NCBI GenBank assembly: GCA_016795285.1
Contig: JAEUIC010000001.1
Location: 124,001 to 188,000 of the forward strand
Source of the DNA: Planctomycetota bacterium
GTDB taxonomy: Bacteria; Planctomycetota; B15-G4; SIAN01
DNA: 64,000 nt
Reading direction: 5' to 3'
In this document: positions 51,301-60,160 of the stretch, in pieces
Layout: the number at the start of each line of letters is the position of its first letter
Position numbering within the stretch: position 1 is the first letter of the stretch
The notes under the pieces: model-generated
The model's database searches: none
What the model saw: only the letters and a program-made list of their open reading frames with translations
Told to the model about the DNA's origin: nothing
Program-made: the position numbers and the translations under genes

Positions 51301-53220
51301 ATGTCGCCGCCCGATCCCGGTCCAAGCCGCGCGCGTCTCGTCGGGACGCTGATCGCTGTCCTGGCTCTTCTGGCAATGGGCGCGTGGTGGTGGCGCCGCG
51401 CGGGACAGCCGCGGATCGAGCCGGCCGCGCGCCGCGAGTCGACGCTCAGCAACGACTCCGCGGCTCCCGTCACGCCCGCCATCGAGGCCGTGACAGCGAC
51501 GCGGGAGGAGACCGACGCGAGTGCCCCCACTCCCGAAACGGGCGCTGCTGGAACCGATCCGACCGACGCAGCGCCGCTCGCTGCGGCGCGATCGCCACGA
51601 CCGCTCCTGCTCCACGTGATCGACGCGGGAACGGGCGTCGAGCTGAGCGACGTGTCCGTCCTCCGCGAGGCCGGCGGTCCCGGCACCGCGATCGACGACT
51701 GGAGCCTCACCCCCACGGACGGCTTCGAACGGCTCGCGAGCGGAGCAGCGCCCCTGCAGCTGCTGCCCCCGCCCGTGACGCCGCTCGAACGCGACACGCT
51801 CCTCGTGCGTGCCGCCGGCTACGAGCGCGCGAAGCTCGTCATCGACTGGACCGGCGGCGGTGAGCGGACGCTCGAGCTGCGGCCGGCCGGCGGCCTCGAT
51901 CTCGACCTCGAGGGGGCGCCCGCCGAGATGCAGTTCCGCGTGCGCCTCCACTCGATCGACGCGGTCGCGGAGGAGGCGAAGCTGCTGCGGCAGCGCATCG
52001 AGCGGGCGCAACGGCTCGGAGCGGACATGACGACCGGTCCGTGGGACCGGATGGTCCGGAGGCTGCGCGATCAGGATCGCTTCGTCGCCGACGTCGACCC
52101 GTGGAAACCGAGCCGCGAGGTCGAACGCACGCTGTACTCGATCACGACGCATCGCAGCGCCAGCGCCGCGTCGTTCACCCTTTGTCGCGTCGACGACCTC
52201 GCGACCGGCCGCTGGGCGGTGGCGCTCTACGACCTGCCGCAGGATCGCGCGAAGCTGCCGACGTTGCACGCTTACCGCCGCTTCGACATCGTCGCCGGCC
52301 GACGCGCCTCGCTGACGCTCGACGACGCGCCGCTCCCTCCGCCGTCGGCGCCCGCGCGCGTCGAGTTCCACGGTCGCGTCCGCTTCGACCGTGGATGGCT
52401 CGCACCGGGAATGGGGTCGCTGCCGGACCGCGTGACCTTCCGGGCGCTCGCGCCGCCAGCGGACCGTCTGCACCCATGGGGCGTCACTTCGCGCCTCGAC
52501 GACGGCGCGACGGCGGACGAGAAGCTCTTCGGCGGCGTCGCGCTTCCACCCGGCCCCGCGGTCGCGACGTTCGGCGACTGGCCGTATCGAGTTCGCTTCG
52601 CCGTCCCGGAGCCGCTCGAAGGAGGGTCCGAGCCGCCCGAGGTCGAGCTCGCCATCCCGCCGCCGATGGAGCTGACCGTTCGCGCGACCAGACGCGACGG
52701 CGACCTCGCCATCGTGCCCGCCGACTTCGACGTGATCGCCGCAAGCGAACCCGCCGCCCTCGCTGGCGGGAGCGGCGAGAAGCGCTCGAACGACGGCGCA
52801 CCGCTGCTCCTGCGACTGCCGGCGGGCCACTGGCGGATCCGCGCGCGATCGGACGAGCACGCCTCGTGGCCGACGACCGTCGACCGACACGTCGATCGCA
52901 GCGGAGAGTCGATCGATCTCGCCCTGCGCGAATCCGCGTTCGTCGAGCTCGAGTACCGCGACGGCGAGGCGATCGTCCCGATCGAGTCCGAGTCGCTCCT
53001 CCGCTCCCACCTCCGCGGCGCTGCGCTCGGCGAGGGAATCGTCGGCTCTCTCGGCGCGGTGCACGAGTCGACCGCGACCCTCGTCATCGACGGCGAAGGC
53101 GCGGCGCTCCTCCACCTCGAGGAGCCGCCCGGCTACGCGCCGATCGCGCCGGTCGAAGTGGAGCTGGTGCGCGGCGCGACGGTGCGCGTGAGCGTCGCGC
53201 TCGAGCGGTTGCGGCGCTGA
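51301..53220 (+). CDS. Membrane-anchored beta-domain family protein, member 1
   Basis: 639 aa from ATG 51301 (GGAGA upstream). N-terminal anchor about 12-30 (LVGTLIAVLALLAMGAWWWR), an acidic Ala/Thr-rich linker to about 95, then a carboxypeptidase-regulatory-like domain (PLLLHVIDAGTGVELSDVSV). Next come GAAPLQLLPP, the family signature IDWTGGGERTLELRPAG, a helical insertion, and the strand FHGRVRFDRGWLAPGM with SLPDRVTF. The tail GYAPIAPVEVELVRGATVRV is shared by all tandem members. No catalytic residues are seen. It lies 79 bp from, and divergent to, the CxxCH gene. Confidence 0.72.
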   Translation: MSPPDPGPSRARLVGTLIAVLALLAMGAWWWRRAGQPRIEPAARRESTLSNDSAAPVTPAIEAVTATREETDASAPTPETGAAGTDPTDAAPLAAARSPRPLLLHVIDAGTGVELSDVSVLREAGGPGTAIDDWSLTPTDGFERLASGAAPLQLLPPPVTPLERDTLLVRAAGYERAKLVIDWTGGGERTLELRPAGGLDLDLEGAPAEMQFRVRLHSIDAVAEEAKLLRQRIERAQRLGADMTTGPWDRMVRRLRDQDRFVADVDPWKPSREVERTLYSITTHRSASAASFTLCRVDDLATGRWAVALYDLPQDRAKLPTLHAYRRFDIVAGRRASLTLDDAPLPPPSAPARVEFHGRVRFDRGWLAPGMGSLPDRVTFRALAPPADRLHPWGVTSRLDDGATADEKLFGGVALPPGPAVATFGDWPYRVRFAVPEPLEGGSEPPEVELAIPPPMELTVRATRRDGDLAIVPADFDVIAASEPAALAGGSGEKRSNDGAPLLLRLPAGHWRIRARSDEHASWPTTVDRHVDRSGESIDLALRESAFVELEYRDGEAIVPIESESLLRSHLRGAALGEGIVGSLGAVHESTATLVIDGEGAALLHLEEPPGYAPIAPVEVELVRGATVRVSVALERLRR

Positions 53221-53326
53221 AGCGGGCGGATCCGCAGCGGTCACGAACGGGGCGATCGGCTCCGCCCGTCCTGCACGTCGCGCGCCCCTGGGCTACTTTC
53301 AGCGCCACCTGCAGGAGGAGCACGCG

Positions 53327-56131
53327 ATGCAACAAGCGACGCGGATCGCGTTCTTGGCGGCGACGCTGGCCTCGACGGCGACGGCGCAACAGGAGCGCTG
53401 GTCGCTCCATGGCGAGACGCGGCGCCAGGAACTCGGCGGCAATGCCTGTTGGCTCGGCGACGTCGACGGCGACGGCGTCCGCGACTTCGCGGTCGGCCTC
53501 GCGCCCGTCGGCTCGACCTACGTGCCGATCGGCGGCGGAGTGCGCCTCTGCTCCGGCGTCGACGGTTCAACGCTGCACGACTGGGTCGATCCGGTCCGCA
53601 CCACCTTCGGCGCGGTGGTGGCCAGCGCCGGTGACCTCGACGGCGACGGTCGCGACGACATGCTGGTGGGCGCGCCGCCGGCGACTTCCGCCGACGACGG
53701 CGCGGTGTCGGCGTGGTCGGGCGCGAGCGGGGCGCGACTCTTCGAGCAGATCGGCGCGGCCGGCGGCGAACCGTTCGGCGCGTCGCTGGCCGGCATGGGC
53801 GATCTCGACGGCGACGGCACGCCCGACTTCGCGATCGGCATCCCGACCCGCGGCCTCGGCGTCGTCGGTCGCGTCGAGTTCCGCTCGGGCCGCGACCAGG
53901 CCGTGCTGGGCACGGTGGCGGGCTCGCTCCAGGGCTCCGGCTACGGGACCGACTTCGGCGGCGCGGAGCGGATCGCGGCGATCGGCGACGTCGACGGCGA
54001 CGGCCGCTCCGAGCTGCTGACCTTCGAGGCCTTGAAGGACGCCAGCGGGAACGCCGTCTGCAACGTCGATCTCTGGTCGGGCGCGACGCGGGCGCCGCTG
54101 TGGCGCGCGTCGCCGCGGATCTCGCAGACGGTCTGGATCCACCAGGTCTGCGTGCGCGCGGTCGGCGACGTCGACGGCGACGGCACGCCCGACGGGATGG
54201 TCGGAGTCGATCAAACGGGCGTCGGCAGTTGGCCCGGTTTCGCCACCGTGCTGTCGGGAGCGACGGGCGCGACGCTCCACCATTGGCAGGCGGCCAGCAG
54301 CAACGAGCGCTTCGGCTGCCCCTGCTTCGCGGCGGGCGACCTCGACGGCGACGGCGACGCCGACGTCGGCTTCGTGCAGCCGACAGCGGCCGGCATTCGC
54401 TCGCTCACGATCCGCTCCGGCCGCGACGGCAGCGAGCTGCAGCGCATGGACGACGACGCCCCGAGCCAGCAGGAGTTCGCGACCGCGTTGGCGGGTGGCG
54501 TCGATGTCGACGGCGACGGCCGCTCCGAGCTGCTGATCGGCAGCCTCCCCGCGAGCTTCGACTACCAGCCGCAGGGCTCGCTGCAGTGCCGATCGCTGAT
54601 CGACCTCTCGCTGCGCTTCCAGTTCGGCGGCGTGGAGCACGACTCCTACTGGAGGAGCGGGATCGCCTTCGTCGACGACCAGGACGGCGACGGGCTGCCC
54701 GAGGTGGTCACGACCGAGTCGGGCAGCGAGTTCGCCAACCTCCCCGCCGATCGGACCCTCGTCCTCCTGTCGGGTGCGGACGGGCGACGGTTGCGGGAGC
54801 TGCCGGTCGCCAACCAGCTCGCGGGTCGCTACGTGGCGCTCCCCGACGTGAACGGCGACGGCGTCAGCGACTTCGCCGTCGGCGGTGTCGCGACGTGGGC
54901 GCAGTACTGGCCGCCGCCTTACTACGGCTCCTATCCGTTCGACGAGGTCGTCCACGTCCGCTCCGGCGCCGACCTCTCGCTGCTGCAAGCGTTCCAGCCC
55001 GCCGTCCAGTACGAGCTCTTCGGCGCCGCGCTCGCGGCCGGCGTGCAAGCGAGCGGGGCCATCCACTTGGCGATCGGCGTCCCGTCGCGCGGAGGGTTCA
55101 CCGGCGATGGCGGCCTCGACCTCTTCGACGCGGCGACCGGCGCGCTGCTCTTCCAGGTCGCCGGCGACGCGGCATCGACGGTCGAGGAGTACGGCTCCTC
55201 GATCGCCTTCCTCGGCGACATCGACGGCGACGGCGTCGGCGACTGGGCGGTCGGTGCACCGGGCCACGACGCGCCGCTCGCCGACTGCGGCCGCGTCTCG
55301 CTCGTCTCCGGCGTCGATGGTTCATCGCTGCAGGAGCTGACCGGCACGCTCGCGGGGCAGCGCATGGGCAGGAGCGTGCTGGCGATCGGCGACCAGGATG
55401 GCGACGGGGTGAGCGAGCTCGCGATCGCCTCCGACCTCTCGAACTCGACGACCGCAGGCAAGGTCGTCCTGCGCTCGAGCCAGGGCTTCAGCGTCTACGC
55501 GACGATCAAGGGCTCGCGGACCGGCGAGTACTACGGCCGCGACCTCGCCGCGCTGCCCGACTGCAACGGCGACGGGCTTCCCGACTTCGTCGTGGGCGCG
55601 ACGGAAGGGCCGGGCTACGGCAGCTGGGTCGACGCGCGAGCGGGCCGCGACGGCGCGCTCCTTGTCCGCCTCCCGCCCTTCCCCGACGATTCGAGCGGCC
55701 ACCGCTGGCTCGGCGCCGCGCCGCCGTCGTGGCTCCCGACCGGCCCGTCGCGAGCGGTCGGGCCGTGGCTCGCAGCGGTCGACCTCACCGTCTCGATCGA
55801 CGGCGCCCGCACCGGTCGCGTCGCGCTGCTCGAGCTCGACGACCTCTACCTCGAGCTCACGCCACCGAGCGCCGCCGTCGGTGACACGGTCGAAGCTGCG
55901 ACGCGCGGCGGGCCGGCGAACGCGCTGGCCGCCCTCTTCCTCGAGTCGATCGATGGCGCTCCCGTCGGGCAGTTCCTGGCGTTCGGGGCGCTCGACGCGG
56001 CCGGCAGTTTCGCGGTGACCGCGACCGTCCCGTCCGGCCTCGCGGGCCAGGAGTGGTCGCTCTTCGGTTTCGCCATCGGCTGGAACGGGCGCATCGTCGA
56101 CTCGCAGCCGGAGACGCTGCGCTTCGAGTGA
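53327..56131 (+). CDS. Secreted FG-GAP/integrin-alpha-like repeat protein
   Basis: 934 aa from ATG 53327, with AGGAGG 10 bases upstream. Signal peptide 1-21 (AATLASTATAQ). About thirteen FG-GAP units, each with a Ca-binding D-x-D-G-D-G core: GDVDGDGVRDFAVGLA, GDLDGDGRDDMLVGAP, GDLDGDGTPDFAIGIP, GDVDGDGRSELL, PDVNGDGVSDFAVGG, GDIDGDGVGDWAVGAP, PDCNGDGLPDFVVGAT and others. Together they would make a seven- or near-seven-bladed propeller twice over. The C-terminal ~95 residues (YLELTPPSAAVGDTVEAATR onward) form a beta domain shared with the remnant at 16795. Such proteins are adhesins or extracellular calcium-binding scaffolds. Confidence 0.85.
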   Translation: MQQATRIAFLAATLASTATAQQERWSLHGETRRQELGGNACWLGDVDGDGVRDFAVGLAPVGSTYVPIGGGVRLCSGVDGSTLHDWVDPVRTTFGAVVASAGDLDGDGRDDMLVGAPPATSADDGAVSAWSGASGARLFEQIGAAGGEPFGASLAGMGDLDGDGTPDFAIGIPTRGLGVVGRVEFRSGRDQAVLGTVAGSLQGSGYGTDFGGAERIAAIGDVDGDGRSELLTFEALKDASGNAVCNVDLWSGATRAPLWRASPRISQTVWIHQVCVRAVGDVDGDGTPDGMVGVDQTGVGSWPGFATVLSGATGATLHHWQAASSNERFGCPCFAAGDLDGDGDADVGFVQPTAAGIRSLTIRSGRDGSELQRMDDDAPSQQEFATALAGGVDVDGDGRSELLIGSLPASFDYQPQGSLQCRSLIDLSLRFQFGGVEHDSYWRSGIAFVDDQDGDGLPEVVTTESGSEFANLPADRTLVLLSGADGRRLRELPVANQLAGRYVALPDVNGDGVSDFAVGGVATWAQYWPPPYYGSYPFDEVVHVRSGADLSLLQAFQPAVQYELFGAALAAGVQASGAIHLAIGVPSRGGFTGDGGLDLFDAATGALLFQVAGDAASTVEEYGSSIAFLGDIDGDGVGDWAVGAPGHDAPLADCGRVSLVSGVDGSSLQELTGTLAGQRMGRSVLAIGDQDGDGVSELAIASDLSNSTTAGKVVLRSSQGFSVYATIKGSRTGEYYGRDLAALPDCNGDGLPDFVVGATEGPGYGSWVDARAGRDGALLVRLPPFPDDSSGHRWLGAAPPSWLPTGPSRAVGPWLAAVDLTVSIDGARTGRVALLELDDLYLELTPPSAAVGDTVEAATRGGPANALAALFLESIDGAPVGQFLAFGALDAAGSFAVTATVPSGLAGQEWSLFGFAIGWNGRIVDSQPETLRFE

Positions 56132-56244
56132 TCTGGGTACGGTGGCGCGCCGAACCGGACGCACGACGCGAGCCGGTCGCGGTGGAACTGGCACGCGGCG
56201 AGACGGCGCACGTGAACCTCACGCTCGAGCGGCTGGCGCGATGA
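56128..56244 (+). pseudogene. C-terminal scrap of a lost anchored-family member
   Basis: About 38 codons in frame immediately after the FG-GAP stop read VRWRAEPDARREPVAVELAR then GETAHVNLTLERLAR, stop. This matches the last strand of the anchored family (PVEVELVRGATVRV, PIAVELVRGETVAVEVALRR). No start or domain precedes it. The final ATGA overlaps the start of the next, intact family member, preserving the old stop-start arrangement. It is best read as the 3' end of a deleted paralogue. Confidence 0.75.
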
Positions 56245-58085
56245 AGCGGGCGGCGATGCTGCTGCTGTTGGCGCTGCTGGCGGCGTTCGCCGGCGCGCTC
56301 TGGTTCCTGCTCGACTCGCTGCCGGAGCGGCGCGTGGCAGCGCCGGAAACTTCGGCGAACGGCGCGGGCGACCTCGCACCGCCGCGCAGCGATGCGGCGG
56401 CCGGCGATCCGCTGAAGGGCAAGGGGCTCGCGCAGCGGGCGAAGGAGAGCCGTGGGCCCGAACCGGCTGCCGGCGAGCGCGACAGCACCGCCGCCGCGGA
56501 GTCGAGCGCGACCGCGGCCGATCCGCTGCGAGCCGTCACCTTCCACGTCGTCGATCGCGCGACCGGCCGCGAGCTGATCGACGTCGAGATCGCGGCGGGC
56601 GTGCTGCCGGAGCCGGCGGGCGCGCCGCTCGCAGAGCCGCGCGCGCTGCTCGATCGCGACGATCTCCCGCTGCTGGCGCGAGGCAGCTCGCCCTTGCGGG
56701 TCGAGCCGCCGGCCGTGCCGCCGGCGCGCGTGCGCGTCGCGGCGCGCGGCTTCGAGCCGTGCGTGCGGGGGATCGACTGGCGCGGCGGCGGCGAGCGGAC
56801 CCTCGCGCTGCAGCCGGCGGGCGCGCTCGAGGTGCAACTGCTCGGCGCCCCGCCCGAGGGCGAGTTCGTCGCATCGGCGGTGCCGCTCGACGCGCTCGAG
56901 CGATCGCTGGCGCAGGAGCTGGCGACGGCGCAGCGCTTCGCGCGGCCGGGGCCGCTCTCGACCGACGCCCATCGCGCGCTGCTCGAGCGGCGACGCGCCC
57001 GAGCGCTCGCCGACTCGCCCGCCGCATCACCCGTCGAGTCGTTGCGCCGCGACGGGTCGCCGCACGCGGAGCGACTCGCTCGTCGCCGCGCGCTCGATGC
57101 GCAGCGCCGCGCGCTCTTCGAGGGGCTGTCGCCCGACCGCTGGCACGTCGTGGTGCGTGCGGCGGACGGGAGCGCGGTCGCGGCCGGCGAGGCGACGCTG
57201 CAGCCAGGCGATCGCGCGGTCGCGTCGCTTCGCTACGCCGCGCCGGTCGCCACCGAAGACGCGCCGCTCGTCGGCCGCGTCGTGCTCGACCCGGCGTGGC
57301 TCGCCGTCGATCGCGCGGAGTGGCCGACGCGGATGACGATCCGCTACCTCGCACCCGAGCAGCGGAGCCGCCACGGCGGGGCCGACGGCGTCGGTGCGCG
57401 CCTCACGGCGATCGAACCGCCCGGCACCTTCACGTTCGATGCGGGCCGGCTGCCGCTCGACGGCGCGCTCGCCTGGTTCCCCGAATGGAGCTACGCGGTC
57501 GCGCTGCCGTCGCTCGAGATCGCGATCCCGCCGCCGACCGAAGTCGAGGCGACGATCGTCGACGCCGCCGGCGAGCCGCAACCCGACCTGCACGTCGGCT
57601 GGTGCGGCGCCGATCGCGCCGAAGCGCTGTCGCCCTGGGTCGAGAGAGCGCGCGCCACGAGCGACGCCGCCGGCCGCGTCCGCTTCCGCGTGCCGCAGGG
57701 CGTCCTGCTGATCGCCGCCTCGCGCTTCGCGCCGCAGCTCTTCCGCGTCGGCGCGACCTTCGAGGCGCGCGAGCCGACGCTGCGACTCGAGCTGCGCGCG
57801 AGAGAGTCGAGCGGCGTGACCCTGACGCTCCGCGACGCCGGCGGCATGGTGCCGTGGAGCGACGAGTGGCACGTCGAGGCGCGCCCGCTGCGCGCCGACT
57901 GCCGCTGGATCGGCGAGGAGCGCTCCGAGATGCACTTCTCCAACACGCTCTGGTTCGAGGGCGACGGGGCGGTGGAGATCGCGCTCACCGGGCTCGCCGG
58001 CTACGCCCCCATCGCGCCGTTCCCGATCGAGCTCTCGAGCGGCGCGGTCGGCGACGTCACCGTCGAGCTGCGGCGGCTCGATTGA
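56241..58085 (+). CDS. Membrane-anchored beta-domain family protein, member 2
   Basis: 614 aa from ATG 56241. Anchor about 4-24 (AMLLLLALLAAFAGALWFLL), linker to about 95, regulatory-like domain (VTFHVVDRATGRELIDVEIA), signature IDWRGGGERTLALQPAG, an Arg-rich helical insertion (about 215-290, more basic than in the sister proteins), GRVVLDPAWLAVDRAEWP strand, WFPEWSYAVALPSLEIAIPP, and the tail GYAPIAPFPIELSSGAVGDV. The insertion and tail differ most from members 3 and 4, so this is an older copy. Function unknown; an envelope-anchored binding protein is likely. Confidence 0.7.
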   Translation: MKRAAMLLLLALLAAFAGALWFLLDSLPERRVAAPETSANGAGDLAPPRSDAAAGDPLKGKGLAQRAKESRGPEPAAGERDSTAAAESSATAADPLRAVTFHVVDRATGRELIDVEIAAGVLPEPAGAPLAEPRALLDRDDLPLLARGSSPLRVEPPAVPPARVRVAARGFEPCVRGIDWRGGGERTLALQPAGALEVQLLGAPPEGEFVASAVPLDALERSLAQELATAQRFARPGPLSTDAHRALLERRRARALADSPAASPVESLRRDGSPHAERLARRRALDAQRRALFEGLSPDRWHVVVRAADGSAVAAGEATLQPGDRAVASLRYAAPVATEDAPLVGRVVLDPAWLAVDRAEWPTRMTIRYLAPEQRSRHGGADGVGARLTAIEPPGTFTFDAGRLPLDGALAWFPEWSYAVALPSLEIAIPPPTEVEATIVDAAGEPQPDLHVGWCGADRAEALSPWVERARATSDAAGRVRFRVPQGVLLIAASRFAPQLFRVGATFEAREPTLRLELRARESSGVTLTLRDAGGMVPWSDEWHVEARPLRADCRWIGEERSEMHFSNTLWFEGDGAVEIALTGLAGYAPIAPFPIELSSGAVGDVTVELRRLD

Positions 58086-58152
58086 TCGGTGGCTCTTCCC
58101 GTGGCGCAGCGTGGCGCAGAGCGACGCGTCGCGTCCGTCCCGCCAGCCGCCC

Positions 58153-59406
58153 TCACTTGCCTCCCTGCACCTCGGCACCGCGCAGCGCGAGCAGCGCCTC
58201 GGCGAACGCCTTGCCGATCGGCGCGAGGATCTTCGCCGCGCCGAGGTAGTGGTAACCGCCGTTCGAGAGGCCCTCGAGGCGCTTCCGCTCCGCCGGCGTG
58301 AGCTTCGCCGCGGTCGCCTTCTGGCGCTGCGCGTCTCGCTCCTCGTCGCTCCAATTGGGGTGCCGCTCGGCGTCGCGATGGAACTCGTCGTGGAGCTGCT
58401 CCCAACGCTGCTGCAGCGCGTCGAGCTCGTCGTCCCAGAAAGGGGCCGTCTCGACGGCGACCACGTTGCCTTGGAACTCGGGCAGCCGCGTGGGCGCGCG
58501 TTGCGCCTGGCGGAAGTGCATCTGCGCCCCGCCCTTGTCCTCCTTCAAGCCGCCGATGCCCATCACCCCGAGCACGACGGGGAGCTTCGGCGCGGCGAGG
58601 TCGCGGCGGACGTCGCGGATGAGGTGGGCGAGCAGCTCGGCGTAGAGGTCGTAGCCGCCCGGCTGGTCCTGCCGCTCGTACGTCCAGCCCGAGACGAGAT
58701 CGTTGAAGCCCTGGAACCAGACGAAGCCCGCCAGCTCGAACCCCTGCTGCGGGTCGTAGCCGGGGACGACGCGCGGCAGGTCGGCCAGCACGAAGCGGAC
58801 GTGGTCGACCATCGCGCGGTAGTAGACGCCGGTCGCTTCGAGCTTCTCGGCGCGCGCCTGGTCGAGGTCCTCGCCGCGCCCCTTCAGCTGCTCCAGCTCG
58901 TACGCGCTCCAGGCGTACGGGCCGGCGCTCGGCGGGCGGAAGTCGGTGTGGAGGCTGCGACCGCCCCACGCGGTCTTGATGAGCAGGATCGGCTCGCCGA
59001 GCCGCTCCTCCATCGTCAGGCCGAACGTGAACTCGGGGCCGATCTTCTCCTCGGGCGCCCCGAAGCCGACGGTGAGCCGCCCCATCGCCTCCTGCCGATC
59101 GGAGTAGGCGTCGCCGAGGCAGCCGACGGACGAGATCCAGACCTGCTCGCAGACGCGCGGCTTGCCGTCGGCGTCACGCATCTGCGCCAGCAGCGGCGCC
59201 GTCTTCGGGTCGTCGGCCATCGCATCGAACGTGCGGACGTGCGCGTGCCCCTGCATGTTCGACTGCCCGGCGAGCACGAAGACCTGGAGCGGCTTCCGGC
59301 CGCTGCTCTTCGCGGGTTCGTCGCCGGCCACCGCGCTGCCGCTCGGCAGCGCGAACGAGAGGGCGACGAGGAGGGCGAGCTTCCGGGGTCGATCGCGGTT
59401 CGTCAT
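58153..59406 (-). CDS. Sialate O-acetylesterase-like SGNH hydrolase
   Basis: 417 aa from ATG 59406. Signal peptide about 8-29. The SASA/CE6-type catalytic motif LQVFVLAGQSNMQGHA (Ser49 in GQSN) opens the fold; GPEFTFGLTMEERLGEPILL and IKTAWGGRSL follow, then FVWFQGFNDLVSG (equivalent to the WYQGExD block, with Gly-Phe-Asn here) and SNGGYHYLGAAKILAPIG (His of the DxxH-like block). Planctomycetes carry many such secreted esterases that deacetylate sialic acids or plant and algal polysaccharides. It is inserted in opposite orientation within the anchored-family array. Confidence 0.88.
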   Translation of the reverse strand: MTNRDRPRKLALLVALSFALPSGSAVAGDEPAKSSGRKPLQVFVLAGQSNMQGHAHVRTFDAMADDPKTAPLLAQMRDADGKPRVCEQVWISSVGCLGDAYSDRQEAMGRLTVGFGAPEEKIGPEFTFGLTMEERLGEPILLIKTAWGGRSLHTDFRPPSAGPYAWSAYELEQLKGRGEDLDQARAEKLEATGVYYRAMVDHVRFVLADLPRVVPGYDPQQGFELAGFVWFQGFNDLVSGWTYERQDQPGGYDLYAELLAHLIRDVRRDLAAPKLPVVLGVMGIGGLKEDKGGAQMHFRQAQRAPTRLPEFQGNVVAVETAPFWDDELDALQQRWEQLHDEFHRDAERHPNWSDEERDAQRQKATAAKLTPAERKRLEGLSNGGYHYLGAAKILAPIGKAFAEALLALRGAEVQGGK

Positions 59407-59560
59407 CGGGGGGTTGCTCGAAAGGGCGCAGCCGATCGCGAGGAGGCGCGCGGAAAGGCGCTTCGGACGCCAAGCACGCCGCCGGCAAGCCACTGCAGGT
59501 CCAGAGTCCGCGGGAGCTTACGATCGCGCGACCGCCCGCCTCTCCTCGGGAGCGACCACG

Positions 59561-60160
59561 ATGGGCCAGCGCGATCCGCGAGTCGATGCCTACGTCGAGC
59601 AGGCGGCGCCCTTCGCGCAGCCGATCCTGCGGCAGCTGCGCGACGTCGTGCACGCCGCCTGTCCCGACGTCGTCGAGACGATCAAGTGGCGCATGCCCTC
59701 CTTCGAGTGGAAAGGGCTCCTCTGTGGCATGGCGGCCTTCAAGGCGCACGCCGTCTTCGGCTTCTGGAAGCACGACCTCGTGGTCGGCGACGATCCGAAG
59801 GCGAAGGAGGCGATGGGCAGCTTCGGCTGCTTGAAGTCGCCGGCTGACCTGCCGTCCAAGGCGCAGCTCGGCCGCTACGTGAAGAAGGCGATGGCGCTGA
59901 ACGAGGCCGGCGTGAAGGCGCCGAAGCAGAAGACGCGGCCGAAGAAGCCGCTCGCGCCCCATCCCGAGTTCGCCGCGGCCCTGAAGAAGAACAAGAGGGC
60001 GCAGGCGACGCTCGACGCCTTCCCGCCGAGCTGCCGCGCCGAGTACATCGAGTGGATCGCCGACGCGAAGCGCGATGAGACGCGCGCCAAGCGGATCGCC
60101 ACCGCCATCGAGTGGCTCGCGCAAGGCAAGCGGCGCAACTGGAAGTACGAAGCATGCTGA
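59561..60160 (+). CDS. YdeI/OmpD-associated, DUF1801-like protein
   Basis: 199 aa. The N-terminal ~115 residues fit DUF1801 (RDPRVDAYVEQAAPFAQPIL, CPDVVETIKWRMPSFEWKG, FGFWKH). The C-terminus is the YdeI/OmpD-associated helical region (FAAALKKNKRAQATLDAFPP, YIEWIADAKRDETRAKRI). Such small cytoplasmic proteins have no defined reaction. GGGAG lies upstream of ATG 59561. The gene's stop falls just after the next ATG (7-bp overlap), so member 3 of the anchored family is translated with it, although the two seem functionally unrelated. Confidence 0.9.
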   Translation: MGQRDPRVDAYVEQAAPFAQPILRQLRDVVHAACPDVVETIKWRMPSFEWKGLLCGMAAFKAHAVFGFWKHDLVVGDDPKAKEAMGSFGCLKSPADLPSKAQLGRYVKKAMALNEAGVKAPKQKTRPKKPLAPHPEFAAALKKNKRAQATLDAFPPSCRAEYIEWIADAKRDETRAKRIATAIEWLAQGKRRNWKYEAC

